Positions 34,417 to 42,146 of a stretch of DNA of 64,000 bases are shown here, in pieces (within the stretch, counting starts at the first letter, position 1; every line of letters begins with the position of its first letter). A model generated the notes under the pieces. It did no database searches. It was not told the DNA's origin and was given only the letters and a program-made list of their open reading frames with translations. Where the stretch lies: the NCBI GenBank assembly GCA_964445115.1, contig CAYUJU010000004.1, forward strand, positions 18,108 through 82,107, read 5' to 3'. The DNA is from CAIJXJ01 sp964445115. Its GTDB lineage: Bacteria > Pseudomonadota > Gammaproteobacteria > Burkholderiales > Methylophilaceae. Position numbers and translations under genes: made by a program.

Positions 34417-35328
34417 TCAGCCCATCTTGCGCGCGACTTCGAACGCGGACAGGAAGTCCAGCGACACGGCGCTTTCGGTATCCATCATCATCTGGAACAT
34501 CTGCTTCTGCAGGTTGTACTTGCGGCTACCGATCGCCAGCGCACCCAAGCCCAGCGCCCAGTCAGCCCCCTTGATCGGGGTTGCATCGGAGCGCGCATCA
34601 ATACCCTCGATGCCAGAAGGCGGCACGGCATTCACGTCCGCGGCGATAATGAGGTTCTTGGCATTCTGCAGTTGCGCGGTCGAAATCACGCGCACGCCAG
34701 CCGCGGCACAACTCAACAGCACCTCAGCCTCGGCAATGATCGCAGCCTTCTTCTCCTCCGTCGTGCCGTCCACGCACTTCAGGTCCACGCCATACAATTC
34801 GTTGTACTTGTCGGCGATGGCTTGCGTACGGGCCACGTCGCGGTGTGCCACCATCAGCACCTCTGCGCCCTCCTTGGCACACATGATCGAAGCGCATCCA
34901 CCTACGGGGCCGTTTGCGCCGAACACCACCACACGCTTGTCCTTGAGATTGGCATTGAAATGCTCCCGGGCTGCCGTCACCACATAGGCAGACAACGCTG
35001 CACCTGTCGTGAAGGCACCGGACGGATCCGCGAAAAGCGACACCTCGAACGGCGGGAACATGGCCTTTTTGGCTGCCTTGAGCATGTCCATCGCCAGATC
35101 CATCTCACGCCCGCCGATAAAAATGCCGGTACGCCACACGCCGCGCGGCCCACGCGAAAAAATCGCATCCTGCACCAAGCCGGTGATTTCGTCCTGCGTC
35201 ACGTTGGTGTAGGTGAAAATGGAATCAAAACCGGCGTCCCGCGCCATGTTGGCATCGAACGGACTGATGTTCTTTTGCGTGGTCAGAAAATGCAGGATGA
35301 ACGGTTTTTCGCGTGCTTGGTCAGCCAT
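34417..35328 (-). CDS. mtdB: NAD(P)-dependent methylene-tetrahydromethanopterin dehydrogenase MtdB
   Basis: MtdB oxidises methylene-tetrahydromethanopterin to the methenyl form in the formaldehyde-oxidation path of methylotrophs. The 303-residue protein carries segments that fit MtdB rather than MtdA: SPFDANMARDAGFD, FIGGREMDLAMDMLKAAKKAMFPPFEVSLFADPSGAFTT and AADVNAVPPSGIEGIDA. A Rossmann site VVVFGANGPVGG is at about residues 128-139. I used the ATG at 35328 behind GGAGGAAG; the longer reading to 35484 is unsupported. No other H4MPT-pathway gene is adjacent; the upstream neighbour is an HD-GYP gene. Confidence 0.92.
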   Translation of the reverse strand: MADQAREKPFILHFLTTQKNISPFDANMARDAGFDSIFTYTNVTQDEITGLVQDAIFSRGPRGVWRTGIFIGGREMDLAMDMLKAAKKAMFPPFEVSLFADPSGAFTTGAALSAYVVTAAREHFNANLKDKRVVVFGANGPVGGCASIMCAKEGAEVLMVAHRDVARTQAIADKYNELYGVDLKCVDGTTEEKKAAIIAEAEVLLSCAAAGVRVISTAQLQNAKNLIIAADVNAVPPSGIEGIDARSDATPIKGADWALGLGALAIGSRKYNLQKQMFQMMMDTESAVSLDFLSAFEVARKMG

Positions 35329-35419
35329 GAAACTTCCTCCAGATGTCGTTGTAATCTCGTGTTGTGTCGCCGTGATGCCGGACCCCGACGCCATAGTACC
35401 CTGCCGCGAAAAAAAACGC

Positions 35420-36022
35420 TTATCCCACTTTGTGCGGTGATGTTTCGATCTGCCGGACAAACACCTCAAATAGCTCAGGATCATGTTTGTGTCCGGTCTC
35501 CGACAACATCACATCCATGATCTCCACATGCGTCCTTGGCTCGTGGTAAACACGTCGCGTCGCCATGGCATCGTAGTTGTCAGCAAGCGTGATAATGCGC
35601 GACATCAAAGGAATCTCGTCACCCTTCAATCCATGCGGATAGCCGGTGCCATCGAAACACTCGTGGTGATGCAGGATCGCCCTCGCCACGACATCCGTCC
35701 CCTCCATATGCAACGCCTGCACGATTTGCGCACCGCGCTCGCTGTGTGCCCGCATGATGGCGAACTCGTCCTCGCCAAGCCGCTCTGCTTTCAGTAACAC
35801 TTCGTCCGGAATGCCGATTTTACCGATGTCATGCAGCGCAGAAGCCGTCTCCAGCAAGGTCAGCTCATCTCCGGACAAGCCCATGGCCACGGCGAGGTTC
35901 AGCGACAACTGCATGACGCGATCACTATGAAACCGGGTATAGGCGTCGCGCGCCTTGAGGGCTACGGCCAGTGCTCCGGCGAATTGGATCAAGGCCTGAT
36001 GCGGTTGCGGTACTTCGCTCAT
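35420..36022 (-). CDS. HD-GYP domain protein (probable cyclic di-GMP phosphodiesterase)
   Basis: This single HD-GYP domain of 200 residues has no sensor region. The metal ligands are in HSDRV, ALHDIGKIGIPD (about residue 67-78), ERG and AILHHHECFDGTGYPHGLKG (about residues 114-133). The GYP motif is intact, so hydrolysis of cyclic di-GMP is expected. The ATG at 36022 is used. A TTG at 36043 is also in frame, and neither has a convincing ribosome site. It is followed by mtdB after 91 bases. Confidence 0.9.
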   Translation of the reverse strand: MSEVPQPHQALIQFAGALAVALKARDAYTRFHSDRVMQLSLNLAVAMGLSGDELTLLETASALHDIGKIGIPDEVLLKAERLGEDEFAIMRAHSERGAQIVQALHMEGTDVVARAILHHHECFDGTGYPHGLKGDEIPLMSRIITLADNYDAMATRRVYHEPRTHVEIMDVMLSETGHKHDPELFEVFVRQIETSPHKVG

Positions 36023-36087
36023 GGATCGGTTCTGCAGTGACAAGAACGATCAGGGTATGCCAAAACCGTACGCACAACAATATGCGG

Positions 36088-36984
36088 TCATTTGTCCCAG
36101 GCTTGGCGATAGGGCGCGAAGAACGTGGCATCGTCGGGCACGGCCCCTCTGACTCGACAAATGGCCGCAGCGTAGGTGGTCGCGCGCCGCATCGATTCCA
36201 CCACATCCCAACCACGCAACCGTCCCAGCATGATCACGGCGGCATACGCGTCTCCGGCCCCGACGGTATCAACCACCGGCTCGTCGACCAGGGCCGGGCC
36301 GACGCGGTGGAGGGTGGCCTCCTCGTCCAGCAACCAACTGCCTGCAGCGCCACAGGTCACCAACACCTGTTGCAGCGAGAACCGTCGTTGTAACGCCCGC
36401 GCCTGCCCCTCGGCATCCGCCGCCCCCAGCCCGAGCGACCCCGCGACCACGGCGAGTTCTTCATCGTTCAGCTTGACGATATCAGCCGCACGCAGTGAAT
36501 GTTCGATCACATCGACGTCGTACCACGGTGCACGTAAATTGATATCCAGAAACACAGGGCACGCACAAGCTTCCAGCATGGCCTGCACAGCAAGGCGTGA
36601 CGATGGCTGGCGCTGTGCAAGCGTGCCGAAATAGGCGAGTTCAGGATGCAAGTCAGCCACGACCTGTCGTGTCGTTTCCGGACACACATGGTCATAGGCC
36701 TGATCCGGCAAAATCTCGAAAGCATGGCCCGCGGCTGTCAGGGAGACCTGCACCTGCCCGGTCGGTCGGTGGGTGTCCTGTTGCATGCCGGAGAGTGGCA
36801 TGTCGAGCCGACACATGTCTGCCAGAAGCTCAGCGCCCAGCGCGTCCATGCCGGTACGCGAGATCATGACAGGATGCGCTCCGAACGCCCGCAGATGACG
36901 TGCCACATTGAACGGCGCCCCACCCAGCACAGTTTTGTCGGGAAATACGTCTGCCAGCACTTCGCCAAGAACTGCTACCGACAT
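36088..36984 (-). CDS. PfkB-family sugar kinase (fructokinase-like)
   Basis: This 298-residue ribokinase-fold kinase opens AVLGEVLADVFPDKTVLGGAPFNVARHLRAFG, containing the GGAPFNVA sugar-binding motif of PfkB signature 1. Signature 2 is DTVGAGDAYAAV with the catalytic Asp (about residue 244); Ala replaces the common Ser/Phe positions of GAGDSF. The opening best fits fructokinases. The exact sugar is inferred. It starts 3 bases after the nhaR stop, so the two are very probably co-transcribed. Confidence 0.88.
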   Translation of the reverse strand: MSVAVLGEVLADVFPDKTVLGGAPFNVARHLRAFGAHPVMISRTGMDALGAELLADMCRLDMPLSGMQQDTHRPTGQVQVSLTAAGHAFEILPDQAYDHVCPETTRQVVADLHPELAYFGTLAQRQPSSRLAVQAMLEACACPVFLDINLRAPWYDVDVIEHSLRAADIVKLNDEELAVVAGSLGLGAADAEGQARALQRRFSLQQVLVTCGAAGSWLLDEEATLHRVGPALVDEPVVDTVGAGDAYAAVIMLGRLRGWDVVESMRRATTYAAAICRVRGAVPDDATFFAPYRQAWDK

Positions 36985-36987
36985 GCC

Positions 36988-37899
36988 TCACTCCCCATGT
37001 ACAGAAAAGACTTCCTTGGTGGCCTCGGCAACGGCAAGCACGCCCGGGTGCGTCATACGCCGCTCGGCCGTGATGGCGTACAACTGCTCCCTCACCGACT
37101 CGATGCGCCCCACTTCCTCAACGGCATAACGCTCGCATACATAGTCGCTCATGGCCGCTGGCGCCACGAAAAACCCCGCCCCACCCTGCCCGAACAACTT
37201 GAGCAATGCACTGTCGTCAAATTCTCCTACCACCCTTGGGTGCAGATGATGCGACTCGAACCACTGCATCAACTTCGGCCGGATCGCGATATCCTCACCA
37301 GGCAACAGGAAGGGAGCCTGATCCAACAGTTGCGGAAAGTCGAGGTCGCCGAATTGCCCGATCAATGTCTTTGCCCCCATCACACTCAGTGCACTTTCCC
37401 CCAATAAATGGTGGTAGGCCCGCACATTGACATTGGCAGGCAGCGGCCGGTCGGCAATCACCATATCCAGTCGATGGACGGCCATTTCCGCCAGCAGTGT
37501 CGCCAATTTCCCCTCGCGGCAAATCAGCCGCAAACTGTCATCGGCGCGCATCGCCGGTTCGATCACGCGGTGCGCCACGGTACGTGGCACGCAATCGGCC
37601 ACCCCGACGCGAAACGGCTGGATTTTCTTGAGGGATTCGTCCTGGACGACGTCCAGAATTTCATTTCCCAGCGCAAAGATTTCATCCGCGTAGGTAAAGA
37701 TGCGACGCCCCATCTCGGTCAGTTCGAGTCCACGCCCTGCGCGACGGAACAACTGCGCCCCGAGCGCTGATTCGAATTCGCCGAGTTGGCCACTGATCGA
37801 TTGAGGCGACAGATAAAGCTGCTCTCCGGCTTTCACGATGCTGCCAGCCTTGGCCACCATCCAGAAATAACGCAGATGCTTGAAATTGAGCGTCGCCAT
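36988..37899 (-). CDS. nhaR: LysR-family transcriptional activator NhaR
   Basis: This 303-residue LysR-type regulator has the helix-turn-helix LRYFWMVAKAGSIVKAGEQLYLSPQSISGQLGEFE at residues 9-43. The W-M-V-A-K and LSPQSISGQ features mark the NhaR subgroup, which responds to sodium and pH and activates antiporter and adhesin genes. The effector domain (about 95-300) is complete. It is followed at 3 bases by the sugar kinase gene and is divergent from a small gene at 38031, with a perfect palindrome between them. Confidence 0.9.
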   Translation of the reverse strand: MATLNFKHLRYFWMVAKAGSIVKAGEQLYLSPQSISGQLGEFESALGAQLFRRAGRGLELTEMGRRIFTYADEIFALGNEILDVVQDESLKKIQPFRVGVADCVPRTVAHRVIEPAMRADDSLRLICREGKLATLLAEMAVHRLDMVIADRPLPANVNVRAYHHLLGESALSVMGAKTLIGQFGDLDFPQLLDQAPFLLPGEDIAIRPKLMQWFESHHLHPRVVGEFDDSALLKLFGQGGAGFFVAPAAMSDYVCERYAVEEVGRIESVREQLYAITAERRMTHPGVLAVAEATKEVFSVHGE

Positions 37900-37932
37900 A
37901 CCCCCTCCGACAATACATCCAGATTTTGGAAC

Positions 37933-37949
37933 TATTATTCAGAATAATA
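37933..37949. promoter_or_regulatory. Perfect palindrome upstream of nhaR, candidate LysR-type binding site
   Basis: The sequence TATTATTC-A-GAATAATA is a perfect 17-base palindrome 34 bases before the nhaR start, in the gap to the divergent gene at 38031. AT-rich dyads with T and A at the ends are typical LysR regulator boxes. Autoregulation by NhaR is inferred. Confidence 0.6.
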
Positions 37950-38030
37950 CGGTTTGTTGGAAGTATTGCATCTGCCTACACTGAGTGTGTAAATCACATC
38001 ATGTCATTCACTGGAATGAGGAGAACGACC

Positions 38031-38246
38031 ATGAAACAGGACACTGAAACACTAGGTTCAAGCGAGGCAGTCAAAAGGTTCGTCAGCAGCCGTGCCTTGC
38101 AGGCACGCTGGAGCGGGCTTCAAGCAGCGGCGGTGCCTTCCGAATCCGTCACTGCTCCGCAACCGGAAAAACCGGCGTTCGGTTGGCGACGCAACGTGAC
38201 ACTGGTCGACGAGCTTTCCCTGGAAGACAGGCTCTTCGCGAAGTAA
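38031..38246 (+). CDS. Small protein of unknown function, divergent from nhaR
   Basis: This 71-residue soluble protein is basic-to-neutral and has no signal peptide. The N-terminal half is helical and charged, a Pro-rich bridge follows (about residues 43-50), and the C-terminus FGWRRNVTLVDELSLEDRLFAK looks conserved. I do not recognise it. The ATG at 38031 follows AATGAGGAGA at good spacing, which supports translation. Expression may be under NhaR control given the shared upstream region. Confidence 0.65.
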   Translation: MKQDTETLGSSEAVKRFVSSRALQARWSGLQAAAVPSESVTAPQPEKPAFGWRRNVTLVDELSLEDRLFAK

Positions 38247-38300
38247 CTCCAGCCAGGCAATTTACCCTCCGCAACCCCTCTCCCCACCTGGGGTTGTCTC

Positions 38301-38864
38301 TCAGCGCCGCGCGGAGTCAATCAGGATCCGCGCGGCCTTTCTTGCCGAATCAAGCGCCCCCGAATTTTTCGCCAGCTGCTCCGAAAGCACGGCCCCTTCG
38401 ATCAACATCGCCAACTGCAGCCCCAGCGCCTCGGCGCCGCGAATGCCAGCATCGGCCGCCAAGCCCGTGATATAGGCCCGGAATTCATTGGAAAGCTCCA
38501 CCGACAGGCGGTTGACCGCGCTCTCCTGTTGCGGAAACTCCGCACTCGCCTTGAGGAACGGCAAGCCGCTACACTCCGGCGCGGCCAGCCACTCTTCCAC
38601 CCCGTCGAACAACTGCTGCAATTTTTCTTCGGGGTTGCGCGCCGTCCTGTCCAGCCGCCGGGACAGCCACTCGGAAAACTCCTGGCTCCTGCGCCTGACC
38701 ACCTCCAGCACCAGATCTTCCTTGGCCGGAAAATACTTGTACAAGGTCATCTTGGCGATGCCGGCCTCGGCCACGATGGTATCCACGCCGGTAGCGTTGA
38801 TCCCTCTGGCCTGAAACAGGCTGGCCGCAGCGGCCAATATCCGTTCACGCATGTCGGTTGCCAT
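38301..38864 (-). CDS. TetR/AcrR-family transcriptional repressor
   Basis: This 187-residue regulator has the TetR helix-turn-helix ILAAAASLFQARGINATGVDTIVAEAGIAKMTLYKYFPAKEDLV at residues 9-53. The effector domain (about 75-187) includes PEEKLQQLFDGVEEW and LGLQLAMLIEGAVLSEQL. It is divergent from the ferredoxin-like gene. The gap holds two palindromic half-operators and is the obvious target. It probably represses itself and the downstream plus-strand genes. Confidence 0.94.
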   Translation of the reverse strand: MATDMRERILAAAASLFQARGINATGVDTIVAEAGIAKMTLYKYFPAKEDLVLEVVRRRSQEFSEWLSRRLDRTARNPEEKLQQLFDGVEEWLAAPECSGLPFLKASAEFPQQESAVNRLSVELSNEFRAYITGLAADAGIRGAEALGLQLAMLIEGAVLSEQLAKNSGALDSARKAARILIDSARR

Positions 38865-38903
38865 CTCGCGTATTCACTTTCCTTCAGGGCTTGCACAGAA
38901 TTA

Positions 38904-38932
38904 TACAGATCTGTACAGTATACAGGTCTGTA
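38904..38932. promoter_or_regulatory. Double TetR-type operator
   Basis: Two 12-bp palindromes lie in the gap between the TetR gene and the ferredoxin-like gene: TACAGATCTGTA (38904-38915, perfect) and TACAGGTCTGTA (38921-38932, one central mismatch). Their starts are 17 bases apart. This arrangement fits cooperative binding of two repressor dimers. Confidence 0.8.
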
Positions 38933-38972
38933 TAGATGCATATTTTCATTGCCGGATACGTGCGTTGATCTC

Positions 38973-39236
38973 ATGAAACTTCTCGTCTGCACCCAGAAGC
39001 GCCACGCCCCCAACCCGCATTCCTGCGGCAACAGCGGCAGCGAGGCGCTGGCCGACCGCCTGGAAAGCGCTTTGCTGGAAGCGGGCCTGGAGTCCATCGT
39101 CGAACGCTCCCTCTGCATGAGCATGTGCGTCAACGGCCCGAATGTCCGCCTGTTGCCGGAAGGCAAGAACTGGCATCGAGTCGGGACCCGGGAAATCGAC
39201 GACATCGTCGCCTACCTGAAACAAAAAAACGTCTAA
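38973..39236 (+). CDS. Thioredoxin-fold [2Fe-2S] ferredoxin
   Basis: This 87-residue protein has cysteines at positions 6, 18, 48 and 52, giving a C-x11-C-x29-C-x3-C spacing. That is the pattern of the thioredoxin-like 2Fe-2S ferredoxins related to NuoE. LLVCTQKRHAPNPHSCG and SLCMSMCVNGPNVRLLPEG are the cluster-binding parts. It would be a cytoplasmic electron carrier. The ATG at 38973 is used, since the frame upstream runs through the TetR gene. A membrane-protein gene follows after 22 bases, and the pair is probably controlled by the divergent TetR. Confidence 0.85.
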   Translation: MKLLVCTQKRHAPNPHSCGNSGSEALADRLESALLEAGLESIVERSLCMSMCVNGPNVRLLPEGKNWHRVGTREIDDIVAYLKQKNV

Positions 39237-39258
39237 CTACAATTGGAGGAAACGCTTC

Positions 39259-39657
39259 ATGGAAATTCTGCTCAAGGCTGGTGTCTTTCTGGTGTTCTGT
39301 TCCCTGACCTGCGCCTGGCTCGGCACTTTCGCCCGCTGGTTCCCGATCAAGGGGCTGGACGGCGGTCTGATCAAGGACTACGGCCTGCTGATCAAGGCCC
39401 ACATTGATTACATCCTGATGGCCATCCTCAACCTGGGTTTCTATGCGGTCGCCAAGGCTGCCGCAATCGAATTGCCGGTCGAGGCCTGCTGGCTGATCGC
39501 CATCGGTGGTTTCACCAACCCCACCGTGTTCACCATCGCCATGCTGAAACCGGATTTCTGGCAATTCATGTGGGCCAAGGTCTACACCGCCGCCACCTTC
39601 GTCGTGTCGACCGTGGGCTTCGTGTGGGCCGGCCTGGTGATCTTCAACGCAGCCTGA
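39259..39657 (+). CDS. Small four-helix membrane protein of unknown function
   Basis: This 132-residue protein has four predicted membrane helices at about residues 5-25, 45-68, 76-96 and 108-130. The segment LIKAHIDYILMAILNLGFY with a His at the membrane edge, and GGFTNPTVFTIAM, are distinctive. The layout is loosely like styrene-oxide-isomerase-type heme membrane proteins, but I cannot establish that. A GGAGGAAA site precedes the ATG. It follows the ferredoxin gene, so the two may act together in a TetR-controlled redox function. Confidence 0.75.
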   Translation: MEILLKAGVFLVFCSLTCAWLGTFARWFPIKGLDGGLIKDYGLLIKAHIDYILMAILNLGFYAVAKAAAIELPVEACWLIAIGGFTNPTVFTIAMLKPDFWQFMWAKVYTAATFVVSTVGFVWAGLVIFNAA

Positions 39658-39681
39658 TCTCCGCGCGCGCGGCCATGCAGG

Positions 39682-40401
39682 TTAGAGCAGCATGGCCGCC
39701 GGCGGGTAATAGCAATTCACTTTCTGGTACAGTTGGTTGACCATGGGCATGGCCTCGAGACGCACGTTGTCGACGTTGCCGTTCACCACGGTCTCGATAA
39801 ACGGGCCGCGCTGTTCGGCGGCCAGCATCAGCGCCTGCGGATACGAGCAATCGGCCGCGGCGACCTGCTCATGCATGCGATACAACGCCGACACCCTGTC
39901 CGGACTGGCCGCGGGGAGCGACGCTTGCGCCAGATGAATCTGCGTTTCGGACATCGACCCGGTCTGGCCGGGCCAGAGCAACAGGCTCAGCACCGAGGCC
40001 ATCATCAACAGTCCGGCAGCCACGGCGGCATGCCTGCGCATGGGATGGGCACGCGGGCGTTGCAGGGTCAGCAGGGTCATGGCGGCATCCCCTGCATGGC
40101 GCAGGGCTCCCTGAGCTGGCATCCGCAGCTCCTGGCTCAACCCACCCAGCAGCATCATGTGTAGCTGCGTGGCCATGACATCAGGCTGTCCGACGCCGGC
40201 ATCACGGGCGATGCGGCAGAAAAAGTCCTTGAGATATTGCTGCGCGCCGGTATCCTGCGTAGCCTGCTGCAGTTGTTCGCTGAACCCCGGCACGTCGGCC
40301 CAGTCCTGCAGGATGCGAAACAGCGCCTGCAGGCGTGCCTCGGGGCTGCTGGCGCCACGGTCCACCATGCGTTGCAGCCAGCCTGAGGTAAAGATATTCA
40401 T
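39682..40401 (-). CDS. Membrane-anchored protein with TetR-effector-like N-terminal half
   Basis: This 239-residue protein has a cytoplasmic N-terminal half (to about 120), one membrane helix at about 133-152, and a periplasmic C-terminal part with two cysteines. The N-terminal half runs SPEARLQALFRILQDWADVPGFSEQL ... IARDAGVGQPDVMATQLHMMLLGGLSQEL. Its pattern of charges and hydrophobics resembles the effector domain of the TetR protein encoded at 38301-38864, but no helix-turn-helix precedes it. The ATG at 40401 is used; an in-frame extension to 40596 has no support. Function unknown; a transmembrane signal relay is one speculative reading. Confidence 0.6.
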   Translation of the reverse strand: MNIFTSGWLQRMVDRGASSPEARLQALFRILQDWADVPGFSEQLQQATQDTGAQQYLKDFFCRIARDAGVGQPDVMATQLHMMLLGGLSQELRMPAQGALRHAGDAAMTLLTLQRPRAHPMRRHAAVAAGLLMMASVLSLLLWPGQTGSMSETQIHLAQASLPAASPDRVSALYRMHEQVAAADCSYPQALMLAAEQRGPFIETVVNGNVDNVRLEAMPMVNQLYQKVNCYYPPAAMLL

Positions 40402-40485
40402 ATTGCACCCATTGACGCGAGATCCCGCATTCTTGCGCATGCGGCGCCAACACGACAAGCAAAACTCTACATACACGGAGTCAAG

Positions 40486-40767
40486 ATGATCACCATCGGC
40501 ATGAACTACCACGTCATACCCGGCAAGGAGCAGCAATTCGAAAACGCCTTCGAAGGCGTGGCCAACGCGTTGAACAAGGCCGAAGGGCACAAACACTCAC
40601 GCCTCTACAAGGACTGCAAGGATCCCGGCGTGTACCTCATCATGTCGGAGTGGGAAGACGAATCGGCCTACCAGAGCTTCATTCGGTCGGAAGCCTTCCG
40701 CAACGTGACCAACTGGGGCGCCGACAACATCCTGGCCGGCCGCCCCAGCCACCAGCTTTACAAATAG
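40486..40767 (+). CDS. ABM-domain (antibiotic biosynthesis monooxygenase-like) protein
   Basis: This 93-residue ferredoxin-like-fold protein of the ABM/DUF family has the segments YHVIPGKEQQFENAF, HKHSRLYKDCKDPGVYLIMSEWED and YQSFIRSEAFRNV. Such small dimeric proteins act as monooxygenases, heme-degrading enzymes or have unknown roles. The Asn/Trp/His set for heme degradation is not clearly present. It is divergent from the TetR-like membrane-protein gene. Confidence 0.85.
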   Translation: MITIGMNYHVIPGKEQQFENAFEGVANALNKAEGHKHSRLYKDCKDPGVYLIMSEWEDESAYQSFIRSEAFRNVTNWGADNILAGRPSHQLYK

Positions 40768-40771
40768 GCGA

Positions 40772-41473
40772 TTACCAGGGAATTTCCTTGCCGTCGTAGG
40801 CGATGAACCGGCCTGCGTTGTCCAACGTCAGGTCGGCGATCACCCGACGCAAGCCGCTCACGCTCTGGGTCGCGTTGATCAGCGCGTTGGGGCCACCCAT
40901 ATCGGTCAGCACCCAGCCGGGATGGAGCACGCCGACGGCAATGCCGCGTGCGGCGAGGTCGATGGAAAGGCTCTTCATCACCATGTTCACCGCGGTCTTG
41001 CTGCTGCGATAAATGTAACTGCCGCCGCTGCCGTTGTCGGTGATGCTGCCCATCTTGCTGGAGAGCGTCACGAGCTTGCGCTGGCCGCTACGTGCCACCT
41101 GCTCGACAAAACACTCGGCCATTTTCATCGGCGCCATGGTGTTGATGCGGAAAGCCGTTTCCCAGTCGGCGGCATCCACATGACCGAACTCGCCTTCCGG
41201 GTAAAAACCGGCATTGTTGATCAGCACGTCGATGGATTCGCCCGCCAGGATTGCCGACAGCTGCTCGATCTGTCCGAAATCCGCGACGTCCAGTTCGCGC
41301 ACCGTCAACCGCCCGCCGGCACTCGCGGTCAGCGCGATCAGCGCCGAACTGCTGAGCGGGTTGCGGCAACAGGCAATCACGCGCCAGCCATCGGCCAGAT
41401 ACTGCTTCACGAATTCCAGCCCCAGGCCACGATTGGCCCCGGTCACCAGCACTTGTGGGATCGCTTGGGTCAT
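40772..41473 (-). CDS. Short-chain dehydrogenase/reductase (SDR)
   Basis: This 233-residue classical SDR has the cofactor motif VTGANRGLGLEFV at residues 10-22, NNAGFYPEG, a catalytic Ser in VTLSSKMGSI and the YxxxK active site in YIYRSSKTAVN. The substrate is unknown. I placed the start at the ATG at 41473; the longer reading to 41614 runs into the cyclophilin gene. It follows that gene by 11 bases and is probably co-transcribed with it. Confidence 0.92.
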   Translation of the reverse strand: MTQAIPQVLVTGANRGLGLEFVKQYLADGWRVIACCRNPLSSSALIALTASAGGRLTVRELDVADFGQIEQLSAILAGESIDVLINNAGFYPEGEFGHVDAADWETAFRINTMAPMKMAECFVEQVARSGQRKLVTLSSKMGSITDNGSGGSYIYRSSKTAVNMVMKSLSIDLAARGIAVGVLHPGWVLTDMGGPNALINATQSVSGLRRVIADLTLDNAGRFIAYDGKEIPW

Positions 41474-41484
41474 GTTGATCTCCC

Positions 41485-42030
41485 CTACTTCAATACAATG
41501 GATTCGATCACGATAGGCTGGGTCGGCACATCGCCCGGCCAGGTCGGCGAACGGGAAATCTTCTCGACCAAGTCCATCCCGCTCGTCACCTTGCCGAACA
41601 CGGCGTAACCCCAACCTGCATCGTCCTTGGACCGATAGTTCAGGAAATCATTGTTGTTCACGTTGATGAAGAACTGCGAAGTTGCGGAATGCGGATCGGG
41701 CGTGCGCGCCATTGCGATCGTGCCGATGTCGTTGCGGAGGCCGTTATCCGCCTCGTTTTTGATCGGCGCGCGGGTCGGCTTCTCTGTCATGTCCTTGGTC
41801 ATGCCGCCGCCCTGGATCATGAACTTGCGGATCACGCGGTGAAAAATCGTGCCGTTGTAATGGCCGCTTTTCACATATTCCAGAAAATTCGCCACGGTCT
41901 TGGGCGCCTTGTCGCTGTCCAACTCGACCACGATCGGCCCCAGGTTGGTATTGATCTGCACGGTCGGCTGCGCCCAGGCGGGCAGGGCCAGCATCAGCGC
42001 GACCAGCGCGAGAGAAATCTGCTTGGTCAT
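41485..42030 (-). CDS. ppiA: Periplasmic peptidyl-prolyl cis-trans isomerase (cyclophilin)
   Basis: This 181-residue protein has a Sec signal peptide ending PAWAQ. The cyclophilin domain follows, with FHRVIRKFMIQGGG (catalytic Arg), ATSQFFINVNNNDFLN and VFGKVTSGMDLVEKI. It assists proline isomerisation of exported proteins. The start at 42030 has AAGGA about nine bases upstream and gives a normal signal peptide; other in-frame ATGs lie at 42039, 42048 and further up. The SDR gene follows closely. Confidence 0.93.
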   Translation of the reverse strand: MTKQISLALVALMLALPAWAQPTVQINTNLGPIVVELDSDKAPKTVANFLEYVKSGHYNGTIFHRVIRKFMIQGGGMTKDMTEKPTRAPIKNEADNGLRNDIGTIAMARTPDPHSATSQFFINVNNNDFLNYRSKDDAGWGYAVFGKVTSGMDLVEKISRSPTWPGDVPTQPIVIESIVLK

Positions 42031-42094
42031 CTCGGTCATCCTTTGCATGAAAAATGCCATTTTACTATCGCCGCATCGCAACGCCTGCGGACAG

Positions 42095-42126
42095 AAAAAA
42101 TCCCGTGCTCATGGGAGACACGGGAT
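42095..42126 (-). terminator. Rho-independent terminator after the PsiF-repeat gene
   Basis: On the minus strand the stem ATCCCGTG/CACGGGAT with an 11-base loop is followed directly by TTTTTC. It lies about 20 bases after the stop of the PsiF-repeat gene at 42147. Confidence 0.85.
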
Positions 42127-42146
42127 CTTGTCAGTACGAGACCGGC

